A program made the translations under genes and the position numbers. This document shows, piece by piece, positions 25,229 through 34,990 of a stretch of 64,000 bases of DNA; within the stretch, counting starts at the first letter, position 1; every line of letters starts with the position of its first letter. The stretch is from assembly GCF_000265385.1 (NCBI RefSeq), contig NC_018013.1:1143001-1207000 (forward strand), in the 5' to 3' direction. This DNA is from Aequorivita sublithincola DSM 14238 (GTDB lineage: Bacteria; Bacteroidota; Bacteroidia; Flavobacteriales; Flavobacteriaceae). The notes under the pieces are model-generated. The model had not been told where the DNA came from and searched no databases. It saw nothing but the letters and a program-made list of their open reading frames with translations.

Positions 25229-26758
25229 ATGATGATTAACAAACTCTACACTTTATTATTAGTACTAGTATCCGTGATGGCTACCCAAGCTCAATCCGGA
25301 ATTTTGGACACTTCCTTTGGAACCAACGGAATTGTAACCACTCAAGTTTCTTCAACCTACAATTTCGGAATGGCCACAACGGTTCAGCCCGATGGAAAAA
25401 TAATTATTGCTGGTTATGCAGGGACACCTGCAACCTATAAGGCAACAGTTATCCGTTACAACACGGATGGAACTTTAGACCCTACTTTTGGTAACGCAGG
25501 AACACTTACTATCCCAGTTGGATCTGCTAAATCTTACGCAACAGATGTTGCACTTCAAAATGACGGAAAGATTGTTATTGGAGCTAGGACATATGATAAT
25601 GTTTCTGGTGATTTTGCTTTAATAAGACTTAATGCCGATGGCTCTTTAGACAACTCTTTTGGAACAAACGGAATAGTGATTGCCAGTTCTGGAGGAAGTG
25701 ATGTTTCCTCGTCTTTATTAATAGCAGACGACGGGAAGATATTATTGGCTGGAGATTCTGACAGTACTTTTTCAGTTGCAAAATTCAATACTGATGGAAC
25801 ATTCGATACAAGCTTTGGAACAAATGAATGGTCCATTATCAACTTTGATGGCTCTTCGAGCTATACTCAGGACATTGCTTTTCAAAATGATGGCAAGATT
25901 GTTATGGCCGGATTTGCAATAAATTCAGTAGGTAGATATCAAATGGCCGCTGCACGAATTAATGCAGATGGAACTATAGATAACAGTTTCGGGAATAGTG
26001 GAAAAGTATTTTTTAACATTGGTATTGACCAAGATTTTGCGACAGCGCTAGCTATTCAGTCTGATGGAAAAATTGTATTAGGCGGACACACCTACATTAC
26101 GAGTAACCCAAGACTTAGTTATGATTTTGCAGTGGTAAGATTGAACAGCGATGGAAATTTTGATACTACTTATGGAACCAATGGCGTGGCGACTGCCCAA
26201 ATTGTAGATGAAGCCAATTATACCAACGGTATGATTATACAGGCGGATGACAAAGTAATCCTGGCAGGCCGAACAGTAAAGCTATTCGATTACGACCTTG
26301 CAATGGTTCGTTTTAATACCGATGGTGAGCTAGATACTACTTTTGGAATTGATGGAAAAGTGAGTACAGATGTAGATGGAAGAGAAGATCACGGTTATGC
26401 AATTGCACTACAACCCGACAATAAAATTATCCTAACAGGGTACTCTTATCCAGCAGGAGCAAATGATTCTGCAATAGTTGTTGCAAGATATACCAATGAA
26501 ACTTTAGGCATTCAGGATAATCAAAATTTGGAGTTCCGTCTTCACCCAAACCCAGCAAAAGAGCAAATTACAATAGAATTGAGTGATGCTTCCTCAAACT
26601 ATCAAGTTGAAATATTTGATATCTTAGGCAAAAGAATTTATACTTCAGAAATTCAAAGAGTAGGTCAGATTGATGTTTCAGCTTTAACATCTGGAACGTA
26701 TTTGGTAAAGCTTAATTCTGAAAATAAATCAAGCGTTGTTCGATTTGTGAAGCAATAA
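25229..26758 (+). CDS. Delta-60 repeat protein with type IX secretion sorting domain
   Basis: Predicted secreted protein of 509 residues. A signal peptide (about 1-22, ending TQAQ) is followed by some seven tandem repeats of roughly 55-60 residues, each with a core like QxDGKIVIAG, a VxRxNxDGxLDxSFGTNG turn and a spacer; these delta-60 units are expected to fold as a beta-propeller. The last 75 residues (FRLHPNPAKEQITIEL ... SGTYLVKL ... VRFVKQ) are a T9SS type A C-terminal domain, which directs export across the outer membrane. Function unknown; ligand binding or adhesion is a reasonable guess. Confidence 0.88.
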   Translation: MMINKLYTLLLVLVSVMATQAQSGILDTSFGTNGIVTTQVSSTYNFGMATTVQPDGKIIIAGYAGTPATYKATVIRYNTDGTLDPTFGNAGTLTIPVGSAKSYATDVALQNDGKIVIGARTYDNVSGDFALIRLNADGSLDNSFGTNGIVIASSGGSDVSSSLLIADDGKILLAGDSDSTFSVAKFNTDGTFDTSFGTNEWSIINFDGSSSYTQDIAFQNDGKIVMAGFAINSVGRYQMAAARINADGTIDNSFGNSGKVFFNIGIDQDFATALAIQSDGKIVLGGHTYITSNPRLSYDFAVVRLNSDGNFDTTYGTNGVATAQIVDEANYTNGMIIQADDKVILAGRTVKLFDYDLAMVRFNTDGELDTTFGIDGKVSTDVDGREDHGYAIALQPDNKIILTGYSYPAGANDSAIVVARYTNETLGIQDNQNLEFRLHPNPAKEQITIELSDASSNYQVEIFDILGKRIYTSEIQRVGQIDVSALTSGTYLVKLNSENKSSVVRFVKQ

Positions 26759-26782
26759 TTAATTCCGAACATAAAATCTCTA

Positions 26783-26815
26783 AGAGGCTATCTGCAAAAG
26801 GTAGCCTCTTTTTTT
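26783..26815 (+). terminator. Intrinsic terminator after the delta-60 gene
   Basis: AGAGGCTATCT (26783-26793) pairs with AGGTAGCCTCT (26799-26809), one wobble, followed by a T run. It lies between two converging genes. Confidence 0.85.
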
Positions 26816-26820
26816 AATAA

Positions 26821-29202
26821 TTATTGAAGCGTTTCAATCTCAATTTTCTCTTTCAGTTCATTCCCCTCACTATCCACAACTGTCAAAATATAACTTCCGG
26901 GTTTCGGCGAAACCGCCAACTCATGAAAGGTTTCTGTCTTCCCAATATATTTTGAATCCAAATACCAATACACTGTGTTTTCGGGCGAACGATGCGCAAG
27001 TTTAAAAATTACTTCGTTTACATTTTCATCAAAGTTCTTTGGAAGTAAAACCGTTTCGTTTCTCTTCGGATAAATAAAAGCCATCAACTTTTCGCCATCC
27101 TGCAAACAACTTGGCGCAAAAGAGGGCAACGGTTTGTATTCTGGATGAAGTGAAGCATAATAATATTCCATAACCGGCGGCAAAACAAACCAGTTTTTCT
27201 GAACCATTTCTGAAAGTGGATAACACGAAGAATTAACCTGATAATTCTCCGAAGCATTTAAGAATATGGTTTGATGATATGGGCAAGCATCAGTTCTCGA
27301 CCCGTTTTTTGGAATCCATTCCATTTTGGTTTCTTCACAAAAAAGTCCAGCTAAATGGCCACTTTTCGCACAAACCTCAACCTCAACCAATTCATCATAG
27401 GGAATTTTGAACCACCTCCCGATAGCTATCGGGATTGACAAAACATTTAAGACGTCAAATAAAACGGGAGCGGCGGCTTGAAGCCCTGTTAATCCGGGAC
27501 GACCTTCGCCATCGGCATTTCCCACCCAAATTCCTATTGCATATTTTGGTGTAACTCCAACGGCCCACGCATCCTTAAAACCGTAACTCGTTCCTGTTTT
27601 CCACGCAAGGGGTTGACTGCTTGTGAAAAACTCCCAGTTTTCCTCGCCGCTCGGACGGTTTACTTTTTCCATCGCTTCAAAAGCTTCGTAAATGGCTCCC
27701 GCATTCCAAACGGAAGGTTTTTGTTGAATTTCTCCAAAGTCAATTTCATCGTGATTTTTTACATAAACTGGTTCTACAAATTCATTTTTTCTGTATTCGC
27801 TAGAAGAATTGTTAAAGAAATTTAAAGTAGAAGCCATACCTGCATACGCTTTTGTAATATCCCACAAACTGCTTTCCGCGCCTCCGAGAATTAAGGAAAG
27901 ACCGTAATAATCTGCGGGTTTATTAATAGCTTTCTGATTCATTTTCCCAAGAATATTGTAAAATCGCTGAAACCCAAAATCGCGCAACATTCGCACCGCT
28001 GGAATATTTAGTGAACGAGAAAGTGCAACACTTGCTGGAACTGCGCCATTGAATTTTTTATCGAAATTTTCAGGAGTGTAACCATTTACTGTTGTTGGAA
28101 TATCCGCAACTAATGTATTCGGAAGAATTTCGCCAGCATCCAAAAGTGAAGTGAACAAAAATGGTTTCAGAATACTTCCTGTGCTTCTATATTTTTCAAT
28201 AACATCTACATAATTATTATGCTCACGGGTTGTTGGCGAGTTGCCCACATACGCTAAAACTTCGCGGGTATTTACGTCTAAAACCAAAACCGAGAGATTG
28301 TGAATTTGGTTTTGCGCCAAGATATAGTGGTGCTCTTTCACGATGTTATTCACTTTTTGTTGAAGCGAAAAATCAATCGTAGTTTCAATTCGTTGCCCAG
28401 AATGTTCTTTTCTGATTTTTTCAGTTAAATGCGGAGAAAATTCTGGCAATGGCAATGGTTTTCCAGGTAGATTTTCGTCTAAAGCCAATTGATACGTAGT
28501 TTCATCAATCACTTTATTATTGAAAAGCTTCAGCAATAATGCATCTCTTTTTTTCTTTAGAATTGCTTCGTTCTTGCCAGGGAAAATTAATGATGGGGCA
28601 TTTGGAAGCACCGCCAAAGCAGCCGATTGCCCCCAACTCAATTCGCTCGCTGGAATCCCAAAATAGCGCCAAGAAGCAGTTTCCAAGCCAACTACATTTC
28701 CACCGAAAGGCGCGTAGGAAGCATATAAATTTAAAATAGATTTTTTCTTAAAACCAGCTTCCAAACGTGTTGCTTGAAAAATTTCAATCACTTTTTCGAA
28801 ATAGGTTCGACCTTTATTATCTCGGGAAAGCCGAATTACTTGTTGGGTAATCGTACTTCCACCGCGACGGGAATCGCTTGTAAGATTGTTCCAAAGAGCT
28901 TTTGAAATCGAAACTGGATTAAAACCAGGATGCCAATAAAAATGCTCGTCTTCAAAATAGAGAATGCATTTCTCAAAACGTTCTGGCACCGAATCCATTT
29001 GTGGGAATCGCCATTGGCCGTCATCCGCAATCCTTGCGCCCAGCATTTGTCCGCTGCTGCTTTCTGCAACTGTTGCGGTTGGTACATTGAATAATGGAGA
29101 AGGTAAACAGAATAGCCAAACTAGAAATAGAATCAGCAAAACACTAAATTTTATTTTGTGTTTACTGATCCTATTTATTATTTTCTTTTTATCAAACTTC
29201 AA
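26821..29202 (-). CDS. pbpC: Penicillin-binding protein 1C
   Basis: Bifunctional peptidoglycan synthase of the PBP1C class, 793 residues. One N-terminal membrane helix (about 19-36), then a GT51 transglycosylase domain (FEDEHFYWHPGF at 83-94, RRGGSTITQQ at 112-121), a transpeptidase domain with Ser343 in STGSILKPF, SRSLNIP and KTGTS, and a C-terminal BiPBP_C beta domain (about 690-790). It is 6 bases downstream of the alpha-2-macroglobulin gene, the same partnership as pbpC-yfhM in E. coli. A perfect 18-bp palindrome sits inside the gene at 27417-27434. Confidence 0.94.
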   Translation of the reverse strand: MKFDKKKIINRISKHKIKFSVLLILFLVWLFCLPSPLFNVPTATVAESSSGQMLGARIADDGQWRFPQMDSVPERFEKCILYFEDEHFYWHPGFNPVSISKALWNNLTSDSRRGGSTITQQVIRLSRDNKGRTYFEKVIEIFQATRLEAGFKKKSILNLYASYAPFGGNVVGLETASWRYFGIPASELSWGQSAALAVLPNAPSLIFPGKNEAILKKKRDALLLKLFNNKVIDETTYQLALDENLPGKPLPLPEFSPHLTEKIRKEHSGQRIETTIDFSLQQKVNNIVKEHHYILAQNQIHNLSVLVLDVNTREVLAYVGNSPTTREHNNYVDVIEKYRSTGSILKPFLFTSLLDAGEILPNTLVADIPTTVNGYTPENFDKKFNGAVPASVALSRSLNIPAVRMLRDFGFQRFYNILGKMNQKAINKPADYYGLSLILGGAESSLWDITKAYAGMASTLNFFNNSSSEYRKNEFVEPVYVKNHDEIDFGEIQQKPSVWNAGAIYEAFEAMEKVNRPSGEENWEFFTSSQPLAWKTGTSYGFKDAWAVGVTPKYAIGIWVGNADGEGRPGLTGLQAAAPVLFDVLNVLSIPIAIGRWFKIPYDELVEVEVCAKSGHLAGLFCEETKMEWIPKNGSRTDACPYHQTIFLNASENYQVNSSCYPLSEMVQKNWFVLPPVMEYYYASLHPEYKPLPSFAPSCLQDGEKLMAFIYPKRNETVLLPKNFDENVNEVIFKLAHRSPENTVYWYLDSKYIGKTETFHELAVSPKPGSYILTVVDSEGNELKEKIEIETLQ
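27417..27434. repeat. Perfect 18-bp palindrome inside pbpC
   Basis: TCCCGATAGCTATCGGGA is its own reverse complement. It is translated within SIPIAIGRW and keeps the frame. Variants occur at 16203-16220 and 54970-54987. Confidence 0.75.
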
Positions 29203-29208
29203 GGGATT

Positions 29209-32200
29209 TTATTGTTCAATCGTTACCCACATCCCGTTATTACGAGCATAATACGAATTATCATACATCGCCTCAACCTGTGTTCCTGGCAAATAATACG
29301 TTCCTAAATAGGAAGCATTCAATTTTACCGTAAACGTTTTCGTTTCGTTTCTATTCAAATCAAAAAAGAAATTCACGCGGTCGTCACGAATGTCTGTGTA
29401 ACGAGCATTTCCACTTGCGCCGCCACCTAATTCGCTAAAACTTGTGTTTACAATTTCCCAACCAGTTGGAAAGATTTTAGCGAGAGCTACATTATTTATC
29501 CAATCGCCAGAAGTATTCGTAATACTCACTTTTGCAATAATTTCAGTTCCTTGTCGCAGTTTTGTTACGTCTATAGGTTTTCCAGCGCCATCCAGATATT
29601 GAGATTTTATAGATAGATTGCGTTGCTCAGCGAGTTCTTGACCTAAAGGCAATTTTCCTTTTTGAGAAAGTGTAACGTAAATTACGTTTCCTTTTTTATT
29701 TGTAACCGAAACGGAATTACCGCCCATCACAAACGAAAGGTCTCGCTGCGCAATAGCACGATCGGTTTTTAAGGCAACCGATTTTCCGCCGTTTGTAAAT
29801 GTAAGTTCCATTGATTTTCCGCCGTTCTTTTCAACCATTTTCGCCATTGCCATCAAGGCGTAGGACGTTTCTTGCGTGCTGTACCATTTGCCAGAAGATA
29901 AATCTTTTGCCACAGAAATTGCCAAATCACGTTGTTTTGCATCACCTAAAAGAACTAGCGTTTCCAAAGCCATCACACGATTTCTAAACGGAGAGCCATA
30001 AGTATAATAATCATGTTTTTGAGGTACAAAGTTTATGTTTGCTGTTTGCGCAATTTGCTGGGCCACATTTTTCTTTCCAGCCAAGGCATAAGCTGCTGCG
30101 AGTCGCCACTTGCCGTCATTGCTCAGTTCTTTACTTTCGCGAAGTCTGTTCATTGCAGCAAGTTCTGGTTTTCCAGCCAAGGCTAAAGTATAAAGTCTGT
30201 AAGCTTGTGTTAAACTTGAATTGTAACTTTTATAACTGTTTCGCCATTGGCGCGCTGTATTTTGTTGGTATAATAGCCAATTACTCATAAAACTTATTGG
30301 CAGCGCATAGCCTTTTTGTTTGGCTTCAAGCATAAAATGACCTGCGTAATTTGTGCTCCATTCATCAGCTTCACGCTCGCCGGGCCAATAGGAAAGTCCG
30401 CCGTTGGAAAGTTGGAATCTCCCCAAACGCTCAATAGTTGACTTTACATTTTTTTCAATTTTTTGTTTTTTATTGAAAGGAATATCAAAAACATCTGCCA
30501 TATATAACTGTGGAAATCCAGAAGAAGTGGTCTGCTCCAAACATCCGTACGGATAATGAATTAAAAATTCCAACCGTTTTCCAAAATCCATTGGCGGTAA
30601 TGTTGAAAATTCAAGCATCGCAGTATTACTTCCTGGCACTCCAAAGGTTTCAAAATTAATGGTTTGAGAAGCGTTTACTTCCAAAGTATAATTGGTTGAT
30701 TTTTGCGAAATAGGATTCGGATTTTCAACATCAATTTCAACTTTATAGCTCGCTTTTTCTCCATTTCCGGAAGCAGTAACTTCTATGGTTTGAAACTCTT
30801 TTGTTGGAAGAACTTCGAATTCAAAATTCACAATCTGTTCGCCTGGAGAACTGAAAGAAACCGTTTTTGAAGAACCATTTATCGGTTTCAACGCAGCTCC
30901 AGTTTTTACAGTGATGGTGGCGCTTTTCACCTTGTTTTCCATCGCAAAAACTGTTACGGGAAGTGTAACTTTTTCACCCGGAGATAATTTCCGTGGAAGC
31001 GATGCCAATACCATCAACGGAGTCCGGACGGGCGTGGTTTTTTCAGCATTTCCGTAGGCACTTTTCGCATTATCACCAACAATAACCATAGTTCTAACCG
31101 AACCAACATAATTTGGCATCAAGATATTATGAGTCGCAGTTTTTCCGGCTGCAAGTTCGAATGGTCCAAGATATTTAACGACTGGTTTAAAACGGTCTGC
31201 TTTTCGGTTTTTCGCACCTTCAGCGACATCGCCACCACCAATTGCGTAAATATTATCTACACTGCCGGAATATGCACCTATTACATAATCGAACATATCA
31301 AAGGTCTTCACGCCAAGGGCTTCGCGGCTGTAAAAAGCTTCGTGAATGGGTGGCGTTTTAAAACGGGTTAAATCTAGCAAACCTTCATCTACGACTGCCA
31401 AAGTATAGGTCATTGCTTTGCCTTTTTCTTCGGAAACTTTTACGGTGAATTTCTCCTCGGGTTTCAAAACATTTGGCATATTAATTTTAGGATGAAGCAC
31501 AGTTGAAGGGTCTTCCACCAAAAGCGGAATTACGCCGTAAAGCCTAATTGGCAAATCGTTTTTTGTCTGGCTGTGCGGTTGAAGCAGCGAAATGTTCACA
31601 TAAATATTCGGCGCCATTTCCTTAGTAATTTTTATAGCAGCTTTGGTTTCGCCTTTTTTGGTTTCAATCCAATGTGTTGCCAAAACTTCGGTGCCGTTTT
31701 CAACACTAATTAGTGCGCGGCCATCGCTTCCCGAAGGAAAAGTTATAAACGCTTCGTCATCTACATTATATTTTTCTTTATCTGCTGAAAAAACTAACAT
31801 CCGCGAGCTTTCAGAATCTCCATCGCTTGGGCGTTGCCACCAGTTTCTGTAGAAATAAGTGATGCGTCCGGTGGCGTGGCCCGATTCTTTATCGATTACT
31901 CGAATCAAATACCTGCCACCTTCCTCTTCGGGAATATTTACGGTGAATTTTCCTTTTCCGCTGCCATTGGTTTTTATTTTGAATTCTTTTACGGGGCGAT
32001 GAACAGTGGAGTTTTCATAGGAAGAAAGATTGTCACTTCCGCGATTCCACCACCAACGCCATTCTATTTGAAATACTTTTACGTCAAGCTCACGATTGGC
32101 GGCAGCTTTTCCTTGTGCATCAACTGAAACTACATCAAAACTTGTGTTTTCATCCGTAAAATATGATCCGTAACGTCCAGCTTCGGGAGATTTTAAACCT

Positions 32201-34800
32201 ACAAAATGTGAAAAAGGAGCTAAATCTTTCGAGAAAATATCCATTGAAAAATCGCCGCCGCCTTCATAAACTTTCGTCAAAAATGTAGCTTTCAACATTC
32301 CGGGCGCATTTTTTCCTACTTCCATTTTTTGGCTGAAAGCAGTTACACCTTCAGAAGACAGTTGTGTGTCCAACACCGGGATTTCAACTTCTGAAAACGT
32401 ACGGATTGGGTCTATAAAATTATATTTCGAGAACTTTGGAAAGGCAGTATTGCTTGAACGAAGCGTCGCCGTCATATCAATCTTCAAATTACGTGCAGGC
32501 GAGCCGTGAAGCCACATTGCGCTTGCCGTTCCTTTTACTGGTTTTGTTGCGTCTAGAATTTCGTCATCAAAATCTAGTTTTATTTTTAGGCGATTTGGTT
32601 TAATAGTTGCCACTTTTAATGTGTGGCTAAATTGTGCACCACCGACGGTTATAGTTGCGTTCCAATTTCCTGTTGGTGCAGAAGCATCCGTTGCAATTGG
32701 GAAATAATAAAATCCTTTTGAAACTGCTGAATTTTGAGACGAAAGAACACTTCTCTGAACTAATTTTCCACGAGCATCGGTTACGGAAAGTGTTACCGGA
32801 TGATTTTTTGGAAGCGGATTTGCATTGTCGTTCAATACAAAAGTAAGATGAATACTGTCGCCAGGACGATAAACGCCACGTTCAGTATATGCGTATCCTT
32901 TCAAACCTTTTTGAAGTTCTTTCCCAGAAATATCAAAATTGCTCATTGAAAGTGCGTTTCCGTCTTCCAACTTTACATAGGCAAAATTGTTTCCTTTTTG
33001 GGCAACAGCGAAAGCGGCATTTTTAGTTCCATCATAAAGTGTCATTCCATCGCCATCTGAGGTAACAGTTTCAATAAGTTGTTGCTGATAATTGAAAAGT
33101 TTAATTTTTACGCCACCTTCGGGTTTTGCGGAGATTAGATTTGTCGCTATAAAATGATAAGAACGGTTGTTTCCTTTTTTCACGATCAATCCTAAATCTG
33201 AACCCAAAATATTTGAGGTAACTACTCTGTCTTGGTTGTAATACGCGGAATGGCAAGGATTATCCTGTTGCTGCCAATTGTAATTATAGTTTCGCCATCT
33301 GTAAATCTCGTTATCCCAATAGCGCTCTTCACGAAGCTCTTCATCTTCGGAAGAATCTTCTGCGTAATAGGAATCTTCTTCGTAATAATCGTCATAATAT
33401 TCATCCTCTTCATCATCGTTTTCTTCAGTAGCTTCCGAAGTAGTTTCGGTACAATCATAGGCTATATACTCTTTTTTGAAACTGAGTTCCAGTTGATAAA
33501 TGGCACCTGGATCTGCTTTAAAATATTCTGAAAGGTTGATTGCGTAAGCCTTCCAGCTATTATCACTTCCCAAGCCAGCGTTTTTTAAATCGATAGTTTT
33601 TTTGGCAATTCTTCGTCCCACTCGTTTAATATCGTAGGTATTATTATCATTCAAATCATAACTTTGAAGAAATTGCAGTACGTTATTTTCGTAGATTTTG
33701 ATGACGCGAACATCAACTTTTGAAAGGTTTACTGCTTCAAAATAAACGGGTGTTGAAGTAGAATTTGGAAGAATAACGCCTTTTGAAATCATCCGAACAG
33801 CAGGTTTTAACTGTTCAAAAGAAACGAGTTCTGAAAATTCTTTTTTCAACCCAAAACCTTCTGTGTTTTTGATTCCTGTGAAAACGGTGACTTTTACGTT
33901 GCCCACAATTCTGTTCGACGGATATACATTTAAAACGTTTCCGTTTACTTCGTATCGTAATTTACTCGTGTTTTCAATGGTAACCAAACCTGCAAAATCT
34001 TGATTCTCCAGTAATGGGTCTGAAAAATTAATGCTTAAAAGTGCTGCTGGCGCTAAAGTGCTACTAATAGAAACGATTGTAAAGTTATTTTGACCAGGAA
34101 TTGCAAAGGTGTTTTCCCCTTTATTTTCAGCATCAATAGATTTTCCATCCCATTTAATTAGGATTTCGGAATCTTTCATTTTCCTGCTTATACTGTCAAT
34201 TGTAAAGTTGAAGTATCGCGCATCGGTCGTTTCCGAAGGCCATTTCAACTTTAAATTTTTACCGTTTTGTGAAGCTGAAACCAATTGTTTGGCTTTTTCC
34301 AAAGAAATAACATCCGATGCCTCAACGGAAGCTTCAACATATTGCCATTGCTTACTGTAGCTTTGAAGTTTGCCAATATCTACTTTAAAGTTTGGGGTGA
34401 TTGTATGAAAACTGAAAGTGTAGCTTTTGAATTCTTTTGCAATGTCTTCGTAAAACTTGTTCAGTTTAACCGTTACCGAATATTCTGTGTCCGCCTTTAA
34501 ATTTTCAGAAGGGTGAAAAACTAGGGTTTTGCCGTTTTCAACAACTAATTTTCCCGAAGTCTTTGGAGAAATGCTTAAATATTCTTCCGCAGAAAGTTCT
34601 TGGGTTAACTCAAATTGTTCTAATGGTTTTGAAAGCTCTACGCGAATATCTGTAGTGATAGATTGGTTTCCGAAAGTATTGTATGAAATGTATTCTTTAA
34701 ATTTAAAAAGATTGTCGGTTTCAGAATGCTGGTCTTTGTCTTTACAAGAAAAAACAAAAAGCAATAAAACTACGGATAAGAACTTTAGTGAGGTTTTCAT
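29209..34800 (-). CDS. Alpha-2-macroglobulin family lipoprotein
   Basis: Giant (1863 residues) envelope lipoprotein of the bacterial alpha-2-macroglobulin family, thought to trap attacking proteases. Signal with lipobox FVFSC gives Cys19 as anchor. Successive MG beta domains follow; the thioester motif CLEQ is intact at 1420-1423 in HYPYGCLEQTTSS, with the alpha-alpha barrel after it. This bacterial clade often pairs with pbpC, as here. Unusual: residues 450-516 are an acidic/aromatic insert (Glu, Asp and Tyr runs, then Trp/Tyr/Asn) bounded by Cys450 and Cys516. Likely co-transcribed with pbpC. Confidence 0.92.
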   Translation of the reverse strand: MKTSLKFLSVVLLLFVFSCKDKDQHSETDNLFKFKEYISYNTFGNQSITTDIRVELSKPLEQFELTQELSAEEYLSISPKTSGKLVVENGKTLVFHPSENLKADTEYSVTVKLNKFYEDIAKEFKSYTFSFHTITPNFKVDIGKLQSYSKQWQYVEASVEASDVISLEKAKQLVSASQNGKNLKLKWPSETTDARYFNFTIDSISRKMKDSEILIKWDGKSIDAENKGENTFAIPGQNNFTIVSISSTLAPAALLSINFSDPLLENQDFAGLVTIENTSKLRYEVNGNVLNVYPSNRIVGNVKVTVFTGIKNTEGFGLKKEFSELVSFEQLKPAVRMISKGVILPNSTSTPVYFEAVNLSKVDVRVIKIYENNVLQFLQSYDLNDNNTYDIKRVGRRIAKKTIDLKNAGLGSDNSWKAYAINLSEYFKADPGAIYQLELSFKKEYIAYDCTETTSEATEENDDEEDEYYDDYYEEDSYYAEDSSEDEELREERYWDNEIYRWRNYNYNWQQQDNPCHSAYYNQDRVVTSNILGSDLGLIVKKGNNRSYHFIATNLISAKPEGGVKIKLFNYQQQLIETVTSDGDGMTLYDGTKNAAFAVAQKGNNFAYVKLEDGNALSMSNFDISGKELQKGLKGYAYTERGVYRPGDSIHLTFVLNDNANPLPKNHPVTLSVTDARGKLVQRSVLSSQNSAVSKGFYYFPIATDASAPTGNWNATITVGGAQFSHTLKVATIKPNRLKIKLDFDDEILDATKPVKGTASAMWLHGSPARNLKIDMTATLRSSNTAFPKFSKYNFIDPIRTFSEVEIPVLDTQLSSEGVTAFSQKMEVGKNAPGMLKATFLTKVYEGGGDFSMDIFSKDLAPFSHFVGLKSPEAGRYGSYFTDENTSFDVVSVDAQGKAAANRELDVKVFQIEWRWWWNRGSDNLSSYENSTVHRPVKEFKIKTNGSGKGKFTVNIPEEEGGRYLIRVIDKESGHATGRITYFYRNWWQRPSDGDSESSRMLVFSADKEKYNVDDEAFITFPSGSDGRALISVENGTEVLATHWIETKKGETKAAIKITKEMAPNIYVNISLLQPHSQTKNDLPIRLYGVIPLLVEDPSTVLHPKINMPNVLKPEEKFTVKVSEEKGKAMTYTLAVVDEGLLDLTRFKTPPIHEAFYSREALGVKTFDMFDYVIGAYSGSVDNIYAIGGGDVAEGAKNRKADRFKPVVKYLGPFELAAGKTATHNILMPNYVGSVRTMVIVGDNAKSAYGNAEKTTPVRTPLMVLASLPRKLSPGEKVTLPVTVFAMENKVKSATITVKTGAALKPINGSSKTVSFSSPGEQIVNFEFEVLPTKEFQTIEVTASGNGEKASYKVEIDVENPNPISQKSTNYTLEVNASQTINFETFGVPGSNTAMLEFSTLPPMDFGKRLEFLIHYPYGCLEQTTSSGFPQLYMADVFDIPFNKKQKIEKNVKSTIERLGRFQLSNGGLSYWPGEREADEWSTNYAGHFMLEAKQKGYALPISFMSNWLLYQQNTARQWRNSYKSYNSSLTQAYRLYTLALAGKPELAAMNRLRESKELSNDGKWRLAAAYALAGKKNVAQQIAQTANINFVPQKHDYYTYGSPFRNRVMALETLVLLGDAKQRDLAISVAKDLSSGKWYSTQETSYALMAMAKMVEKNGGKSMELTFTNGGKSVALKTDRAIAQRDLSFVMGGNSVSVTNKKGNVIYVTLSQKGKLPLGQELAEQRNLSIKSQYLDGAGKPIDVTKLRQGTEIIAKVSITNTSGDWINNVALAKIFPTGWEIVNTSFSELGGGASGNARYTDIRDDRVNFFFDLNRNETKTFTVKLNASYLGTYYLPGTQVEAMYDNSYYARNNGMWVTIEQ

Positions 34801-34990
34801 AAGCGATGGTTATAATCATTTAAAAATAAAGCAAATTGATTGGCTTACAAAGCAAAACGGGTTGGTTTTGTTTGAAAACATTTCTGAAATATGTTTTTTG
34901 GGTGGGAATTATAGTTTGAACGTAGAATAGTTTTGAAATCGTATTTTCAATTTTAACATTTGGGATGGAATTAACAGAAACTTTTAAATA
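34801..34990. other. Upstream region of the alpha-2-macroglobulin gene
   Basis: 190 non-coding bases between two minus-strand genes, containing a candidate promoter at 34821-34851. No further feature recognised. Confidence 0.6.
34821..34851 (-). promoter_or_regulatory. Candidate promoter of the alpha-2-macroglobulin/pbpC operon
   Basis: On the minus strand TTTG (34851-34848) and TATTTTTA (34828-34821, 7 of 8 to consensus) are separated by 19 bases, 20 bases before the ATG. Confidence 0.48.

Noticed and set aside
33222..33531. Open frames opposite and overlapping the acidic insert of the alpha-2-macroglobulin gene
   Set aside because: They come from the biased codons of the acidic insert; Ile/Val/Phe runs are chance translations.
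34529..34930. Plus-strand open frame of 133 codons at the start of the alpha-2-macroglobulin gene
   Set aside because: It is antisense to the signal peptide and N-terminal domain, has no homologous appearance, and ends in the promoter region.
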